Assembly: GCA_964016985.1 (NCBI GenBank) | Contig: OZ024823.1 | Span: 112,057,459 to 112,121,458, forward strand | Direction: 5' to 3' | Length of the DNA: 64,000 nt | Source: Anodontia alba | Taxonomy: Eukaryota > Mollusca > Bivalvia > Lucinida > Lucinidae | Shown here: positions 62,321-64,000 of the stretch, piece by piece | Layout of the letters: every line of letters begins with the position of its first letter | Numbering within the stretch: position 1 is the stretch's first letter | The notes under the pieces: model-generated | The model's database searches: none | What the model saw: only the letters and a program-made list of their open reading frames with translations | Told to the model about the DNA's origin: nothing | Program-made: the position numbers and the translations under genes

Positions 62321-62598
62321 CATCACGAAAACACGCCTATTCAAATATATTGAGAATTTTACCACCAAAAAAATGAAAACTTTCAGATGAAATATTCTAG
62401 TAGTTTTCATATTTCTGCTCAAAACATAGATTGTGGTACTCGTTAGAACTGCCTCGGCGAGGCGGTTCTAACGAGTACCACAATCTATGTTTTTGAGCAG
62501 AAATAAGAAAATTAGTGTATACCCCTGTAAACCCCAGTTTTACTGTATAAAAGAGGGGTTTAAGGGGGTCAAAATTATATAGGCGTGTTTTCGTATTG
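62321..62598 (-). mobile_element. Family A hairpin MITE, copy A23
   Basis: CATCACGAAAACACGCC to GCGTGTTTTCGTATTG. Core GATTGTGGTACTCG / CGAGTACCACAATC: both arms lack the same one base pair relative to the consensus GTGGGTAC / GTACCCAC. Confidence 0.9.
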
Positions 62599-62599
62599 C

Positions 62600-63055
62600 A
62601 TAGTGGCACACATTACATAGACTTGTTAACGTAACCAACCGAGACAAAAGCGTTCAACCCTGCTCCTCCACAACGATATACGACTACCGTTTTACTATTC
62701 TCTTCAATTTGAAGCTTCTCTGAAAACCCTATACAGACAGTCTTGTCAGCTGATAAAGTAGGTTTCCCTGAGGCACAGCTCATGCGTAGAAACTTTATGT
62801 AAATTTGCATATAGATTGTTGTAGAGATTTGTTTTATTGTTCTGTCGCTTTACTGGCTCCTTTACGTTATTGCTGTCTGTATTATTATATTACTTTCTAA
62901 TTCCAGAGTTTATTTCTAGAACTTTCCTATGTACAATTAATCTTAATAAAGATGATGTTACATATCTTATATTACGAAGTAAATTGCAAATACATTGGTA
63001 ATTCTCTTCATTATTGCAATGACTGGACAGATGCTAATTCGTATAAGCTGTATCA
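62600..63055. other. No feature seen
   Basis: Unassigned AT-rich sequence. Confidence 0.5.
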
Positions 63056-63089
63056 ATAAGCAGATGACAAATGTCCATTTTCTTTTTTT

Positions 63090-63425
63090 TTTCTTGAAAG
63101 TCCATTTCGCGATATTTTGAATGAAATGTCAAGCTCTGTCTTTTTTTTTCAAAGAAAATACAAAACTTGTTTTTCTATTGAAAATTGTTAAAACTGTTCC
63201 ATCAGTTGTTTTATCGCAAGACTTTTTAAATAAAATTTTTGTATAGTGGTTACCATTTCTTCTTTCATTTTTAGTAAGACATGCTTATCAAGCGGGGTCA
63301 ATATTTCGACAGAAAATAAATTTTTTAATATTGTTCTTATCCTTTTCTCTCCAGAAAACAGGGTTTAACGTTTCATGTTAATAGTCTGACTAGGCAATTC
63401 GCATGGGATGTCAATAAACTGAAAA
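63090..63425 (+). repeat. Family M repeats, degenerate pair
   Basis: GAATGAAATGTCAAGCTCTG near 63120 and TTTCATGTTAATAGTCTGAC with TTCGCATGGGATGTCAATAA near 63375-63415. Confidence 0.4.
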
Positions 63426-63501
63426 AGAAATTACTCGATAGCAATAAGCACCCGCACAAAACTGGTCAGCTGATCTGTCAGTTTTCTGAACCAGACTAGC
63501 T

Positions 63502-63721
63502 CATCACGAAAACATACCTATATAATTTTGACCCCCTTTAACCCCACTTTTATCTAGTAAAACTGGGGTTTACAGGGGTATACCTTATGGCGGTTCTAAC
63601 GAGTACCAACAATCTATGTTTTGAGCAGAAATATGAAAAATATCAGAAATTTTTAGCTGAAAAATTTCATTTTTTGGTGGTAAAATTTTCAGTATATTTG
63701 AATAGGCGTGTTTTCGTAATG
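63502..63721 (+). mobile_element. Family A MITE, copy A24, left arm deleted
   Basis: CATCACGAAAACATACC to GGCGTGTTTTCGTAATG. GGGGTATACCTTAT is joined to GGCGGTTCTAACGAGTACC, so the left arm is missing as in A1. Confidence 0.86.
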
Positions 63722-63814
63722 AGTATCGTCCTGCAAGATCTCTATCAGTGACCCTCATATAAATTTCAAAAATCCCGGAATAGGTCCAGTGATAAAAAAT
63801 GACCAGGAAATATA

Positions 63815-63895
63815 AACAACACTTTAGTTAAGTACGTGGAGTGTGCGTGCGTGTGTGTGTAGGGATGTCGTTTTACGGCCGCCATACTTTTCCGC
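63815..63895 (+). repeat. Family G fragment (G12)
   Basis: AAATATAAACAACACT, AGTACGTGGAGTGTGCGTGC and GGGATGTCGTTTTACGGCCG. Confidence 0.5.
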
Positions 63896-64000
63896 ACGGA
63901 AAAGGCTTATTCTCTAAAAGGAGCAAATTCTTTCCTTTTAAAAAGACCCCTTTTTAGAATGGGTCAAAACAATTTCGACAAAGTTGCTCCCGTAAAAGTG
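63896..64000. mobile_element. Family L foldback, copy 12, cut by the window edge
   Basis: GGAGCAAATTCTTTCCTTTT, AAAAAGACCCCTTTTTAGAA and CGACAAAGTTGCTCCCG. Confidence 0.6.

Noticed and set aside
225..63721. CRISPR-like array from regularly repeated palindromes
   Set aside because: Copies are dispersed in both directions with irregular spacing and have transposon-type ends; the sequence is eukaryotic.

Overview
This is eukaryotic, AT-rich, transposon-dense DNA with no intact protein-coding gene, operon, rRNA or functional tRNA that I can support. The repeats suggest an invertebrate, most likely a bivalve mollusc: two tRNA-headed SINEs, Tc1 and mariner remnants, a Tigger/pogo-type MITE, a TTAA-flanked element, long GT/GA/CT microsatellites and very many foldback MITEs. 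A dreissenid-like clam is a guess from the look of the repeats, not a demonstrated identification. The window could be intergenic, or intron of one large gene; only two weak exon candidates were found (47161-47222 and 58323-58366).

Family letters used below. A: 24 copies, full length about 280 bp, ends CATYACGAAAACA, central hairpin. D: the same hairpin in other contexts. B: ends GGCCCAGTTGTTCAAAG. C: Tigger-type, ends CAGTCGACTCTCGTTATC, flanked by TA. E: about 107 bp near-perfect foldback, ends CCCAGCTAGCATTCT. F, K and H: three MITE groups with different ends (GAGCCGCAACGTCAG; GAGCCGGGGCACAGC; GCCATGCGAAAACA) but a shared GATCAGnCTGCGC hairpin and CTTCGCTGGGCGCACATG block. J: several MITE groups with different ends that share a stem base AAACAGTGTAGATCC but carry different stem tips. 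G: a long repeat with the block TACGGGGAGACGTTTTACGG. L: GGGAGCAAATTCTTTCC foldbacks. M: CATTTCATGTAAATCGTCTG hairpins. N: a long repeat (about 1 kb or more) found at several loci. P, Q and R: repeats present in two or three copies.

Layout: 1-3.3 kb holds G, J, D and A copies. 3.3-9.1 kb is mixed, with A3/K1, GT tracts and one Q copy. 9.1-16 kb holds palindromes, B, C and E copies, a tandem pair of hairpin elements, a 33-bp-period repeat and a tRNA-like stub. 16-19 kb holds A5-A7 and a 290 bp inverted-repeat element. 19-23 kb holds a dead mariner (minus strand) and a dead Tc1 broken by a 152-bp-period tandem repeat. 25-28 kb is a cluster of five A copies, one invaded by B. 28-45 kb is F/H/J/K/L country with a LINE scrap at 39.25-39.37 kb. 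45.2-46.9 kb is an A copy split by a Tc1 element and a Tigger MITE. 47-58 kb holds N/P/G repeats, a SINE with clear target-site duplications and an invaded hairpin element. 58-60.3 kb is a G repeat split by a TTAA-flanked element of about 0.9 kb. 60.6-64 kb returns to J, G, D and A copies.

The main message is architectural. Many short elements here follow one plan (terminal repeats, spacers, one central long hairpin), and the hairpin behaves like an exchangeable module: the same stem occurs between unrelated ends, stem tips differ between groups while pairing is kept, and the two arms of one copy often share private changes. Autonomous partners are not visible for most families.
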